A DNA stretch of 64,000 nucleotides from Cyclobacteriaceae bacterium (GTDB taxonomy: Bacteria; Bacteroidota; Bacteroidia; Cytophagales; Cyclobacteriaceae): assembly GCA_019638275.1 (NCBI GenBank), contig JAHBUC010000001.1, forward strand, positions 496,001-560,000. The letters are read 5' to 3'. Below the pieces are notes generated by a model. It was given only the letters and a program-made list of their open reading frames with translations, ran no database searches and was not told where the DNA came from. Both the position numbers and the translations under genes were made by a program. Positions 25,392-32,548 of this stretch are shown piece after piece. Every line of letters begins with the position of its first letter. The first letter of the stretch is position 1.

Positions 25392-26915
25392 CTATATTTT
25401 CTTAAACTTCGTTCCTTTGCCACTTGCAATCTTGAAGGCAAATCTTTTTGAGTTCTTTATCGAGAGCGACTTGAAGATAATCTGGAAATGCCTCGCAAGT
25501 TGTTTCCGTATTGCAGGTGAATCCATACCGGTTCTTATTCCTTTGCGCACACGATACTCGTTCTGAGAAGCGTGATAAGCATAATGAAGGAAATTACGCT
25601 TCCCCAAGTGAGTGTATCTGTGGAGAATTTGCTCTTTAAATACTCTATCCGAAACAGCCCTCTTGCCGTAGGCCATTCCTATAGTCTTAACTATTCTTGC
25701 TCTCATTTTTCTGAAGTAACGAGACAAGCTGCTGTTTCGAATCAAAATTGTCTGCCCGGTAAACTCGAAACCGAGGTACTGGAGATTCTTATAGTAGCGT
25801 TGCTCGTTGGATGAATTGAGCTGGGATGGCAAGTCCTGCGATATTTTCTTTAGATTAAATGCGCGTATTTGCTTTTTTGAGTTGAAGGCAAATTCAATCA
25901 TTTCAACTTTTTTATCTTGAATAGTTAAATGAAAGTCATTCCTAATCGTATCAATAATAATTTTCTGAATGTCTGTAGCATCTCTCGTTGGGCAGATGAT
26001 TAATATATCATCGCAGTACCTTCGATAAACAAAATTTCGTTCTTGCCCTATCTTGAACATGAACTCGTCAAATTCTAAAAGGTAAACATTTGAAAGCAAT
26101 GCACTAAGTGAACTTCCCTGTGGAATACCGAAGTACCGCTTCTTTCCATTAGCCAAAACTTCATGTGCTCTATTGACAACGATTACATCGTCTTCTCGGA
26201 GGGAATTTAACTTCTCGGAGAGCGTCTTTCCCTTAAGAATATTTGAGTATGATGAGGGCTTCTTGATATTCTTTCCTCTAACTTTCAATCCGAAGTGCTT
26301 GAGCAAAGTCGATTGCTTTACGTACGCATACTTAGTCAGCGATTTATAGATGGCATAATCATCAGGGGCTAAACTCAACTGACCCAATACCCTACACCAC
26401 ATACTCTTAAGAATGGTGTGATCAATGCTATCAAAATATCCTTTAATATCTAATGCAAGAGCTGTACACGGCCCCTTCGCACGAATCGTCTCAAACGCTT
26501 CTTTTGCAAATTGAATATTGCACTTGCCGTTCAGGTCTGTTCTGTAAGCGAGAACGCAATCATCAAAGCCACGATCTTTGATGTATTTCTGATAAACCTC
26601 TGTTAATGCGTAAGAATAGAATCCATATAGGAATGTGTCAAGGTGCGATGCAAATGAAATTGGTCGTTCCTTTGTCTCAAGGCCATATTCACGCAAGTCA
26701 TCCTGAAATTTGAATCTGGGTGTTTTGGTTATGATTTTAATTAATGGAAGGAAGCTATGCTTGGATATTTTACCGGAAGTTGTAAAGAATGATTTGATTT
26801 CATTCTGCCGTTTAACAAAATCAAAAGGGTGATCAAAATGTATATACGATTTGCGCTCAAACTTATCTTCAGTTCGAGCGACCCACTGGTTCCAGATATC
26901 TTCAGAAAACAACAT
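25392..26915 (-). CDS. Defence-type reverse transcriptase (DRT/UG group, DRT2-like) with YCDD active site
   Basis: A 507-residue reverse transcriptase. RT motifs in order are: LALDIKGYFDSIDHTIL (first Asp about 156), FGIPQGSSLSALLSNVYLLEF (263-281), YRRYCDDILIICP (Tyr300-Asp303), KKVEMIEF and LQYLGFEFTG. A basic helical thumb-like C-terminus follows. There is no maturase, endonuclease or retron VTG motif, so a group II intron or retron is unlikely. The size, the YCDD box and the long structured leader upstream fit the defence-associated DRT families, and I favour DRT2, in which the enzyme copies an upstream non-coding RNA by rolling circle. The subgroup assignment is from memory and needs a profile search. 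Confidence 0.85.
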   Translation of the reverse strand: MLFSEDIWNQWVARTEDKFERKSYIHFDHPFDFVKRQNEIKSFFTTSGKISKHSFLPLIKIITKTPRFKFQDDLREYGLETKERPISFASHLDTFLYGFYSYALTEVYQKYIKDRGFDDCVLAYRTDLNGKCNIQFAKEAFETIRAKGPCTALALDIKGYFDSIDHTILKSMWCRVLGQLSLAPDDYAIYKSLTKYAYVKQSTLLKHFGLKVRGKNIKKPSSYSNILKGKTLSEKLNSLREDDVIVVNRAHEVLANGKKRYFGIPQGSSLSALLSNVYLLEFDEFMFKIGQERNFVYRRYCDDILIICPTRDATDIQKIIIDTIRNDFHLTIQDKKVEMIEFAFNSKKQIRAFNLKKISQDLPSQLNSSNEQRYYKNLQYLGFEFTGQTILIRNSSLSRYFRKMRARIVKTIGMAYGKRAVSDRVFKEQILHRYTHLGKRNFLHYAYHASQNEYRVRKGIRTGMDSPAIRKQLARHFQIIFKSLSIKNSKRFAFKIASGKGTKFKKI

Positions 26916-26939
26916 CTTTTTCCAAGGGGAGTAGGGTCA

Positions 26940-27210
26940 TGGATACAATTGGATTGCTCCTCTTGCTGCGCATTGCGCACCCCCTCATCCACATGGTACG
27001 TACAGTACCAACTTTGACAAGGACCCTTTCACTCCACACTTGGCCTCACCGGTATCGCTACTAATGAGGCACTTCATTTGGCAACCTTTCCGGACAAACC
27101 GGACTCAACCTTATTCCTTTGTGCCTTACGACACTGGACCCAAGATTACCCTTGGGGAACTTTAGACCAACACTCGATTAAAATTGTTGGTTAATAGGGG
27201 AAATTGAACA
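26940..27210 (-). ncRNA. Predicted structured non-coding RNA, template/partner of the reverse transcriptase
   Basis: No convincing gene fills the 518 bases before the RT start, but on the minus strand perfect stems follow one another: ACCAACA/TGTTGGT (27168-27193), CCCAAG/CTTGGG (27139-27156), TCCGG/CCGGA (27089-27103), GCCTCA/TGAGGC (27043-27070), GGTAC/GTACC (26995-27009) and TGCGC/GCGCA (26967-26979). A possible promoter, TTGTCA followed by TATATATG, lies at about 27216-27236. The resulting transcript of about 270 nt ends just before the RT start. The boundaries are estimates. In known DRT2 systems an RNA of similar length and position is the template. Confidence 0.6.
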
Positions 27211-27326
27211 TATATAAGATTATGACAGTGACAACCGCCATCATCAACCTTGTTTGTTCCCCGTTCTCAGGGGAATCTGCCTATATGGCAGCCAAAGCGA
27301 TAACTTTGGTATCCTTCTTGATAAGG

Positions 27327-27437
27327 TTACCAAGAAAGACTAACTTTAACAATCCTCCCCTCAATCAATACTGAGGGCATATAGTATACAGCAATAACCT
27401 CTCCGTTGTTCTTAGTGTGGCATTTTGGCAGAATCAA
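27327..27437 (-). CDS. Possible 36-residue small protein coupled to the E2-like gene
   Basis: A TTG at 27435-27437 overlaps the TGA of the E2-like gene (TTGA) and opens a 36-codon frame reading MILPKCHTKNNGEVIAVYYM and then a beta-like tail (EGRIVKVSLSW). The composition is protein-like, with hydrophobic residues alternating. The overlap would allow re-initiation. No homologue is known to me, and a non-ATG start lowers the odds. It may instead be a decayed 3' extension of the E2-like gene in another frame. Confidence 0.3.
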   Translation of the reverse strand: MILPKCHTKNNGEVIAVYYMPSVLIEGRIVKVSLSW

Positions 27438-27853
27438 AGGCCATGACCAATTTCTTTCCCCTTCCAAATATTCCCGTTAACAAGCCATAGCTCATAAAAA
27501 TGCACCCATTCTATTGTCCAAGGTAGTATCTGCCGGGCAAGGCTGATCTTTTCGAAAATCCTGAAGTCAGTCCTATGGAACAGACAAAGACTTTTATCCT
27601 GATACATGTGGATGGACAACGTAGGCTTGATATCAGGTTGAAGCACCCAGACTTTCGGTTCTTTAAAAGCCTTCAGAAAAATACCGATAGTGTAGGTGGC
27701 TTTCCAGTCAGGGTCATTCAATTCATACTTTACTATCAGCTCATTTCCATTCTGTACTGAAGACGTTCCGGGAAAAAAGTAGTCAATTAAAAACTTCTGT
27801 ATCGAAATCTCTATCTCCCCACCGGGATCACTTTGAATCTTTGGTAGGGTCAT
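27434..27853 (-). CDS. E2-like (UBC-fold) conjugation enzyme, CBASS type II-short style
   Basis: A 139-residue protein with the bacterial E2 pattern. A beta-meander leads to PTLSIHMYQDKSLCLFH, where His82 and Cys90 fit the conserved HxxxxxxxC of bacterial UBC proteins, and then comes ILPWTIEWVHFYELWLVNGN with the PW...W..YYE.W..tG.W pattern. In short type II CBASS such a stand-alone E2 attaches the CD-NTase to targets without an E1. Here the upstream partner is a class III cyclase instead, and the two genes overlap by 26 bases, which ties them functionally. No E1 or JAB peptidase gene is present in the operon. Confidence 0.8.
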   Translation of the reverse strand: MTLPKIQSDPGGEIEISIQKFLIDYFFPGTSSVQNGNELIVKYELNDPDWKATYTIGIFLKAFKEPKVWVLQPDIKPTLSIHMYQDKSLCLFHRTDFRIFEKISLARQILPWTIEWVHFYELWLVNGNIWKGKEIGHGL

Positions 27854-28928
27854 AATAGAAATTGTGATCTTGCAGCTTCACATTGGTTTGCTGCCCAGTG
27901 ATCTTCTTTTCAGGAGTAACGAATGCGCCACCACTGGCAATGATTTTTGTTTTCTCGTAAAGGCTCTCAAGTCTTTTTCTTTCCGCATCAGCTTTGATCG
28001 TATTAGCTGTATAATCAATAAAAACCTTTCCATCAGCGGTGGTAGTGACAAAGCTGAAAGTTTTCAGGTAGTCAAACCAACTGAATCTCCATTGTGTGTA
28101 GTAAAGTGACTTATCAACATCCCTGTATATATACCTGTTGGTCTCATCAACGTTTCCCTTGTCATCACGGAGCAGATCGCAGTAGATTTCAAGTGTCTTC
28201 AACCTCTTCTTCACATTGTCACCAATCATCACTCCGTTAGCAACCGCGTTTGCCTGCACCTTGGGCGCTAAGCTGGTATGCAGACTGTTGGTTGTAAGCT
28301 CTGTACACTGGTCAGTTCCAAAGATTACCCACTGAACATCCTTGTCCTCACCAAAATCAATACCAATGCGTGTGTAAACATTGTCAATACCCTCCAGTTC
28401 AAAAATCTCCCTTAGCTCATATTTAATGAAATAGCTAAAGAATGTGGCAGCATTCATTGCGGCTTTTACGGCATCATCCTTAGCCACGGCCTTCCCACCA
28501 AAGTAACAGAATACACCATCGTATTGAAGCCGTTGTATGTGACCGCCAAATAAAGCACATGTATGTGTAGCCGCGGTTACAATGGTTTGGATAATAACCG
28601 CGATTTGCTCAAGCGTGTACTTTTTATGGAAGTTTGTTGAGCCCTTCACATCAATGAACATTGAAACGATGTAATGATAATCGAATCCTCCGGTTTGACG
28701 TAGATGATTAAAATCTGGATGATCTCCCAGCACTGGCTTCTTAATCTCCTGAATGCCCAGGAGTTTTGCCAACGTTTCAAGACCAGTTTTTGGCTCCAGT
28801 GCTACACTCTCGTTCATGGCCTTAACTAAATCTGGCCTCATGCTTTCATAGTGACTGAGATTGCGTTGTTGGTCTCTTGTACCAACTGCATTTTTGATCC
28901 TCGTTAGATAGCTGTCATATATTTTCAT
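27828..28928 (-). CDS. Class III nucleotide cyclase (Pycsar PycC-like)
   Basis: A 366-residue soluble protein with a class III cyclase domain. The metal-binding Asp residues are Asp93 in SMFIDVKGSTNFHKKYT and Asp137 in RLQYDGVFCYFGGK; YTRIGIDFGEDKDVQWVIFG gives the next core strands. Pycsar cyclases make cCMP or cUMP on phage infection, but nothing visible here decides the base. The N-terminal 80 residues are helical; the C-terminus is polar, ends in Lys, and has no terminal Gly that would suggest simple tail conjugation. It lies 5 bases after the membrane effector gene and overlaps the E2-like gene. Confidence 0.88.
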   Translation of the reverse strand: MKIYDSYLTRIKNAVGTRDQQRNLSHYESMRPDLVKAMNESVALEPKTGLETLAKLLGIQEIKKPVLGDHPDFNHLRQTGGFDYHYIVSMFIDVKGSTNFHKKYTLEQIAVIIQTIVTAATHTCALFGGHIQRLQYDGVFCYFGGKAVAKDDAVKAAMNAATFFSYFIKYELREIFELEGIDNVYTRIGIDFGEDKDVQWVIFGTDQCTELTTNSLHTSLAPKVQANAVANGVMIGDNVKKRLKTLEIYCDLLRDDKGNVDETNRYIYRDVDKSLYYTQWRFSWFDYLKTFSFVTTTADGKVFIDYTANTIKADAERKRLESLYEKTKIIASGGAFVTPEKKITGQQTNVKLQDHNFYYDPTKDSK

Positions 28929-28933
28929 GGCTC

Positions 28934-29434
28934 TTACTTTACACTTAGAATGGTGGTTACTACGATTGGAATGAGTGACACAAATTCGAATAGCAGAAGA
29001 ACACCAGCATATCGGAGGCGGTCGAACTTTGTTTTCAATCCGCCAGCTAATTGGTGAACCTGACTGGTGAAATCTGACTTCATAAATTCCTCCGTCTGAC
29101 CTTCGTATTCTGTTTTGAAGCTATTCAAGTCTTTGCAAGCAATGTCACTGTAGTATATCAATGATGGAGGACCATCACACTTAGGCCCTTTGAATGGATT
29201 AATCGAAAGGATAGTGAGTATCGTAGAGGCGATGTTCATTAGGATGAAGCCCAACACCAGCGCATAAATCCACCAACTGTCGTTGCCACTTTTTATGATT
29301 ACCCCGATTTGACTTAGCAAACCACCTAACAGAAAGGTATTAATGGTAATGTAAAAAACACCCTTGTTGTTGATACTATCGAAGTAGTGATCAAACCTAT
29401 TGATTATGAACCTTGACTGCTCAATAATATCCAT
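28934..29434 (-). CDS. Membrane effector of Pycsar type (PycTM-like)
   Basis: A 166-residue protein with three hydrophobic helices: about 25-47 (GVFYITINTFLLGGLLSQIG), 54-76 (WWIYALVLGFILMNIASTIL) and 140-163 (GVLLLFEFVSLIPIVVTTIL). A polar stretch with IYYSDIACKDLNSFKTEYEG lies between the second and third. This matches the Pycsar transmembrane effector family, which senses a cyclic pyrimidine nucleotide and damages the inner membrane. It directly precedes the cyclase gene (5-base gap), the standard Pycsar pairing. The nucleotide-sensing part is not identifiable by motif. Confidence 0.82.
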   Translation of the reverse strand: MDIIEQSRFIINRFDHYFDSINNKGVFYITINTFLLGGLLSQIGVIIKSGNDSWWIYALVLGFILMNIASTILTILSINPFKGPKCDGPPSLIYYSDIACKDLNSFKTEYEGQTEEFMKSDFTSQVHQLAGGLKTKFDRLRYAGVLLLFEFVSLIPIVVTTILSVK

Positions 29435-29438
29435 CTTC

Positions 29439-29855
29439 TTAGTCCCCAGAAATAGCTGCTATAAAACCAATTGCAAGAACACCGAAGAACAGTCCCCTAG
29501 CTACGTCAGCTTGATTACTCTTTACCCCAATGTTGTGAATGTGATTCACAAAATGTTCACAATTAAAATCGAGTACATCATAGCGGGTGCCTATCATTCT
29601 ATGCGCCTTGTTCACAGCGTTACTCCTGCTCCATTCGCTGCCTGTGTAGCGCTTGATTCTTAATAGCTGTCGACCGTCAAGAAACTCAGCTAAGGTGATT
29701 AGCCGCACCCCATGAAGCGGATGGTTTTCAATCACCTTCGACTGACCAACGTACAAGCCATAGTGATCAATCAAACCCAAAAAGCTTTTGCTTCTAACCA
29801 AACCATCTCCCGGCTTGATGTTGTTCATCTGTATAATGTTCATAATCATTTGCAT
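29439..29855 (-). CDS. LRAT/NlpC-P60-like domain protein with C-terminal membrane segment
   Basis: At most 138 residues; ATGs at 29855, 29849 and 29843 are all possible starts, and the last gives MNIIQMNNIKPGDGLV. LRAT-type motifs are clear: His31 in IDHYGLYVGQSKVIENHP and Cys99 in DFNCEHFVNHIHN (numbered from the first ATG). The C-terminal 16 residues are hydrophobic (LFFGVLAIGFIAAI) and probably anchor it. LRAT relatives are acyltransferases or phospholipases, so a lipid-directed second effector is possible. It is the first gene of the operon, 4 bases before the membrane effector, and its promoter faces the XRE gene. Confidence 0.82.
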   Translation of the reverse strand: MQMIMNIIQMNNIKPGDGLVRSKSFLGLIDHYGLYVGQSKVIENHPLHGVRLITLAEFLDGRQLLRIKRYTGSEWSRSNAVNKAHRMIGTRYDVLDFNCEHFVNHIHNIGVKSNQADVARGLFFGVLAIGFIAAISGD

Positions 29856-29863
29856 TTCGTAAG

Positions 29864-29894
29864 CAAATATAGCCGTCTGTCCGACAAATGCAAA
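29864..29894 (-). promoter_or_regulatory. Promoter of the LRAT-effector-cyclase-E2 operon
   Basis: On the minus strand TTTG (29894-29891), exactly 19 bases and TATATTTG (29871-29864) match the Bacteroidetes -33/-7 consensus perfectly. The first ATG of the operon lies only 8 bases after the -7 box, which would leave almost no leader; this favours the internal ATG at 29849 or 29843 as the start. Confidence 0.8.
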
Positions 29895-29911
29895 TTATAC
29901 AAACTACAATT

Positions 29912-29962
29912 AAACGTTTGTATTACAAACGTTTGTAATATTTGACATTTATTCTACATTTG
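29912..29962 (+). promoter_or_regulatory. Operator palindrome overlapping the promoter of the XRE-ImmA pair
   Basis: AAACGTTTGTA-T-TACAAACGTTT (29912-29934) is a perfect 11-bp inverted repeat with a 1-base centre. Its right end contains the -33 box TTTG (29932-29935), which lies exactly 19 bases before TACATTTG (29955-29962), a perfect -7 box for the XRE gene. The site therefore sits where a repressor would block its own promoter, and it lies 18 bases from the -33 box of the divergent operon. Confidence 0.85.
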
Positions 29963-29981
29963 TAAGACCTAACTAAGTAAC

Positions 29982-30335
29982 GTGACCGACAAGGAAAAAG
30001 CGGATTTTTACTCGAAAATAGGGGCAAATATTAAGGCTGCACGGGAAAAGAAGGGGGTAAAACAACACGTGTTGGCCGAAATGCTTGGATTGTCTCGCGC
30101 CTCGGTGGTAAACATCGAAAAAGGGCGCCAACACGTAACTATGCACACTCTGTGGCAGATTTCAACGCTGCTTTCCACTAACTTTTCTGATTTCATTGAA
30201 GGCCTAAGTCAACATATGGAGACCAAGGTCGAAACGCAACGAATGAAGTTTGATGCCTCTTTTACTACACAACGAGAAAAAGATGCGATCAGAAAGGAGA
30301 TCGAGCAATTCTTCGAAACCCTAAACAAATCATAA
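29982..30335 (+). CDS. XRE-family transcriptional regulator
   Basis: A 117-residue protein starting with GTG, 19 bases after the -7 box. The HTH is classical: IGANIKAAREKKGVKQHVLA, then LGLSRASVVNIEKGRQHVTM and LWQISTLLSTNFSDFI, at about residues 10-70. A C-terminal charged helix follows. It is probably the repressor that binds the 23-bp palindrome just upstream and so controls both itself and the divergent Pycsar-like operon (inference). The ImmA/IrrE peptidase gene follows after 2 bases and is expected to inactivate it. Confidence 0.92.
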   Translation: MTDKEKADFYSKIGANIKAAREKKGVKQHVLAEMLGLSRASVVNIEKGRQHVTMHTLWQISTLLSTNFSDFIEGLSQHMETKVETQRMKFDASFTTQREKDAIRKEIEQFFETLNKS

Positions 30336-30337
30336 CC

Positions 30338-30862
30338 ATGTTAATCAAGAAAATTGAGAACCTTGCATCATCAATTTTGTCTGAATTAAACATCAAAACC
30401 GCACCGGTAGACATCAAAGCAATTGCCAAGCATAAAGGCGCAACCATTAAGCCCTATGACTTGGGAGAAAGAATTTCGGGAATGCTGTTTGTGAAAGACA
30501 GCGATGGAATCATTAGTTATAATCCAACAGAATCGCAGGTTAGGCAACGATTTACAATTGCTCATGAGTTGGGGCACTTCCTGCTGCACAAGAAAACTCA
30601 GGATGTCTTTGTGGACAAACAATTTCAAGTGCATTTCCGCGATGAAAACTCGGCAACAGGACAAGACATTCAGGAATTAGAAGCCAACGCGTTTGCCGCT
30701 GCGATCCTAATGCCCAAAGAATTATTGATGACGGAAATCAAAAAACACAATTTTGATTTAGGTGATGAGTCAGCAATGAAGGAATTGGCTAAGCTCTTTA
30801 ACGTTAGCCTTCAAGCAATGACCTTCAGAATGGTAAATCTGGGATTTTTTAGCCTGAGGTAA
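30338..30862 (+). CDS. ImmA/IrrE family metallopeptidase
   Basis: A 174-residue protein with the full ImmA/IrrE layout: the N-terminal segment ASSILSELNIKTAPVDIKAI, the zinc motif FTIAHELGHFLLHKK, the Glu region IQELEANAFAAAILMPKE and the C-terminal winged-helix-like LAKLFNVSLQAMTFRMVNLG. Family members cleave the paired XRE repressor in response to DNA damage or infection. It is coupled to the XRE gene (2-base gap) and lies opposite the cyclase operon, so it probably acts as the switch for that operon. Confidence 0.92.
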   Translation: MLIKKIENLASSILSELNIKTAPVDIKAIAKHKGATIKPYDLGERISGMLFVKDSDGIISYNPTESQVRQRFTIAHELGHFLLHKKTQDVFVDKQFQVHFRDENSATGQDIQELEANAFAAAILMPKELLMTEIKKHNFDLGDESAMKELAKLFNVSLQAMTFRMVNLGFFSLR

Positions 30863-30973
30863 CCGCTGCAGCCATTCCCCTGCTCGTTTCGATTAGCTCC
30901 TGTTTTGGCTGGTCGCTTGAATCGTTAACTTTAATGATATTATTTTCCCATTAACACTGGCACTGCCTGACCT

Positions 30974-32548
30974 ATGGCCAAAAAACAAAACGGAAACGGA
31001 GAGAAAGTAAAATCCATGGAGTCGTGGATATGGGATGCGGCCTGTAGCATCCGTGGCGCTGCCGATGCTGCCAAGTATAAGGACTATATTCTGCCGTTGA
31101 TTTTTGTGAAACGCCTCTGCGATGTGTTCGATGATGAGATCGACCGCATTGCCGAGAAAGTAAAATCCAGAACAAAAGCCTTGCAGTTGGTGCAACGTGA
31201 TAAGTCACTGGTTCGATTCTATCTTCCTATCAAACCGAAAGACCCGGAAAAGGAAAGCACTTGGGATGTTATCCGCACGTTGAGTACAACAATTGGTCAA
31301 CAACTTACCAACATCCTCCGATCAGTTGCCAAAGAGAATCCCAGCCTGCAGGGTATTATTGATCGCATCGACTTCAATGCCACCACACACGGCCAGCGCG
31401 ATATTGACGATGACCGTCTGAGTAAGTTGATTGAAAAGATTGCCGAGAAAAGACTTGGCTTAAAAGACGTTGAGCCTGACATCATTGGTCGCAGCTACGA
31501 ATACCTAATCCGGAAATTTGCAGAAGGCAGCGGCCAGAGTGCGGGTGAATTCTATACACCAGCAGAAGTGGGGATTATCATGGCTAAGATCATGGACCCG
31601 GAGCCAGGAATGGAAATCTACGACCCAACCTGTGGCAGTGGTGGCTTGCTGATCAAGTGTGAGTTAGTGATGGAGGAGAAAATGAAACTGAAGAGTAAGG
31701 CCAAGTATGCACCATTAAAACTATACGGACAAGAATTTACACCCGCCACGTGGGCCATGAGTAAAATGAACATGGTGATTCACGACATGGAGGGTGAAAT
31801 TGAAATAGGTGATACACTGAAAAGCCCCAAATTCAAGAGCCGAAATAAACTCAAGACGTTTGACCGCGTAGTGGCAAACCCAATGTGGAATCAGGGTAAG
31901 GATAGTCTCTCTTACATAAGTGATGATTTCTTTATCAACGATGAAATGAATCGCTTCCCTGCTGGAAGTTGTGGTGGTAAGATTGATTGGGGTTGGATGC
32001 AACATGTGTACAGCAGCCTGAATGATACAGGGCGAGCCGCTATTATTCTGGATACCGGTGCCGCCAGCCGGGGTAGTGGCAACCAAGGCAACAACAAAGA
32101 GAAAGATTGCCGCAAGTGGTTTGTTGATAATGATCTGATTGAAGGCGTGATCTACTTGCCCGAAAATCTTTTCTACAATACTTCCGCTCCCGGTATTATC
32201 ATTTTCCTGAGCAAAGAGAAGAAGCACAAGAATAAAGTTTATCTACTCCATGCAGGCAACGAGTTTGAAAAGGGCGATCCCAAGAACTTCATACCCCCAG
32301 ATAAAATTGACCGTATTGCAGAAGCATACACTGCCTTTAAACAGAAAGACAAGTTTGCCAAACTGGTGGGCAAAGATGAAATCATTAAGAACGATTATAA
32401 CATTAGCCCAAGTCGCTACATTCAAATAACCAATGCGGCAACCCATCGACCGATTGCTAACATCGTTGAGGAACTGAAAGCATTGGAAGGGGAGGCTACC
32501 GCTATTGATAATGAAATGAAAAGCATATTTCAGAAATTGGGAATATGA
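30974..32548 (+). CDS. hsdM: Type I restriction-modification DNA methyltransferase subunit
   Basis: A 524-residue adenine-N6 methyltransferase. The N-terminal helical HsdM domain (SIRGAADAAKYKDYILPLIF) is followed by the SAM-binding motif YDPTCGSGGLLIK and the catalytic motif ANPMWNQG; Met replaces the usual second Pro, a variant I recall in this HsdM branch. It methylates the recognition site together with HsdS and forms the core of the restriction complex. It heads a plus-strand operon: hsdM, hsdS (ATGA overlap), a DUF262 gene, hsdR and a metallopeptidase gene. Confidence 0.95.
   Translation: MAKKQNGNGEKVKSMESWIWDAACSIRGAADAAKYKDYILPLIFVKRLCDVFDDEIDRIAEKVKSRTKALQLVQRDKSLVRFYLPIKPKDPEKESTWDVIRTLSTTIGQQLTNILRSVAKENPSLQGIIDRIDFNATTHGQRDIDDDRLSKLIEKIAEKRLGLKDVEPDIIGRSYEYLIRKFAEGSGQSAGEFYTPAEVGIIMAKIMDPEPGMEIYDPTCGSGGLLIKCELVMEEKMKLKSKAKYAPLKLYGQEFTPATWAMSKMNMVIHDMEGEIEIGDTLKSPKFKSRNKLKTFDRVVANPMWNQGKDSLSYISDDFFINDEMNRFPAGSCGGKIDWGWMQHVYSSLNDTGRAAIILDTGAASRGSGNQGNNKEKDCRKWFVDNDLIEGVIYLPENLFYNTSAPGIIIFLSKEKKHKNKVYLLHAGNEFEKGDPKNFIPPDKIDRIAEAYTAFKQKDKFAKLVGKDEIIKNDYNISPSRYIQITNAATHRPIANIVEELKALEGEATAIDNEMKSIFQKLGI

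Noticed and set aside
25392..26915. Group II intron or retron identity for the reverse transcriptase
   Set aside because: No maturase or endonuclease domain, no intron-like ends and no retron msr/msd layout or VTG motif were seen.
31862..31920. HsdM inactivated because the catalytic motif reads NPMW rather than NPPW/NPPY
   Set aside because: This variant is, as far as I recall, normal in a branch of type I methyltransferases, and the rest of the protein is intact.
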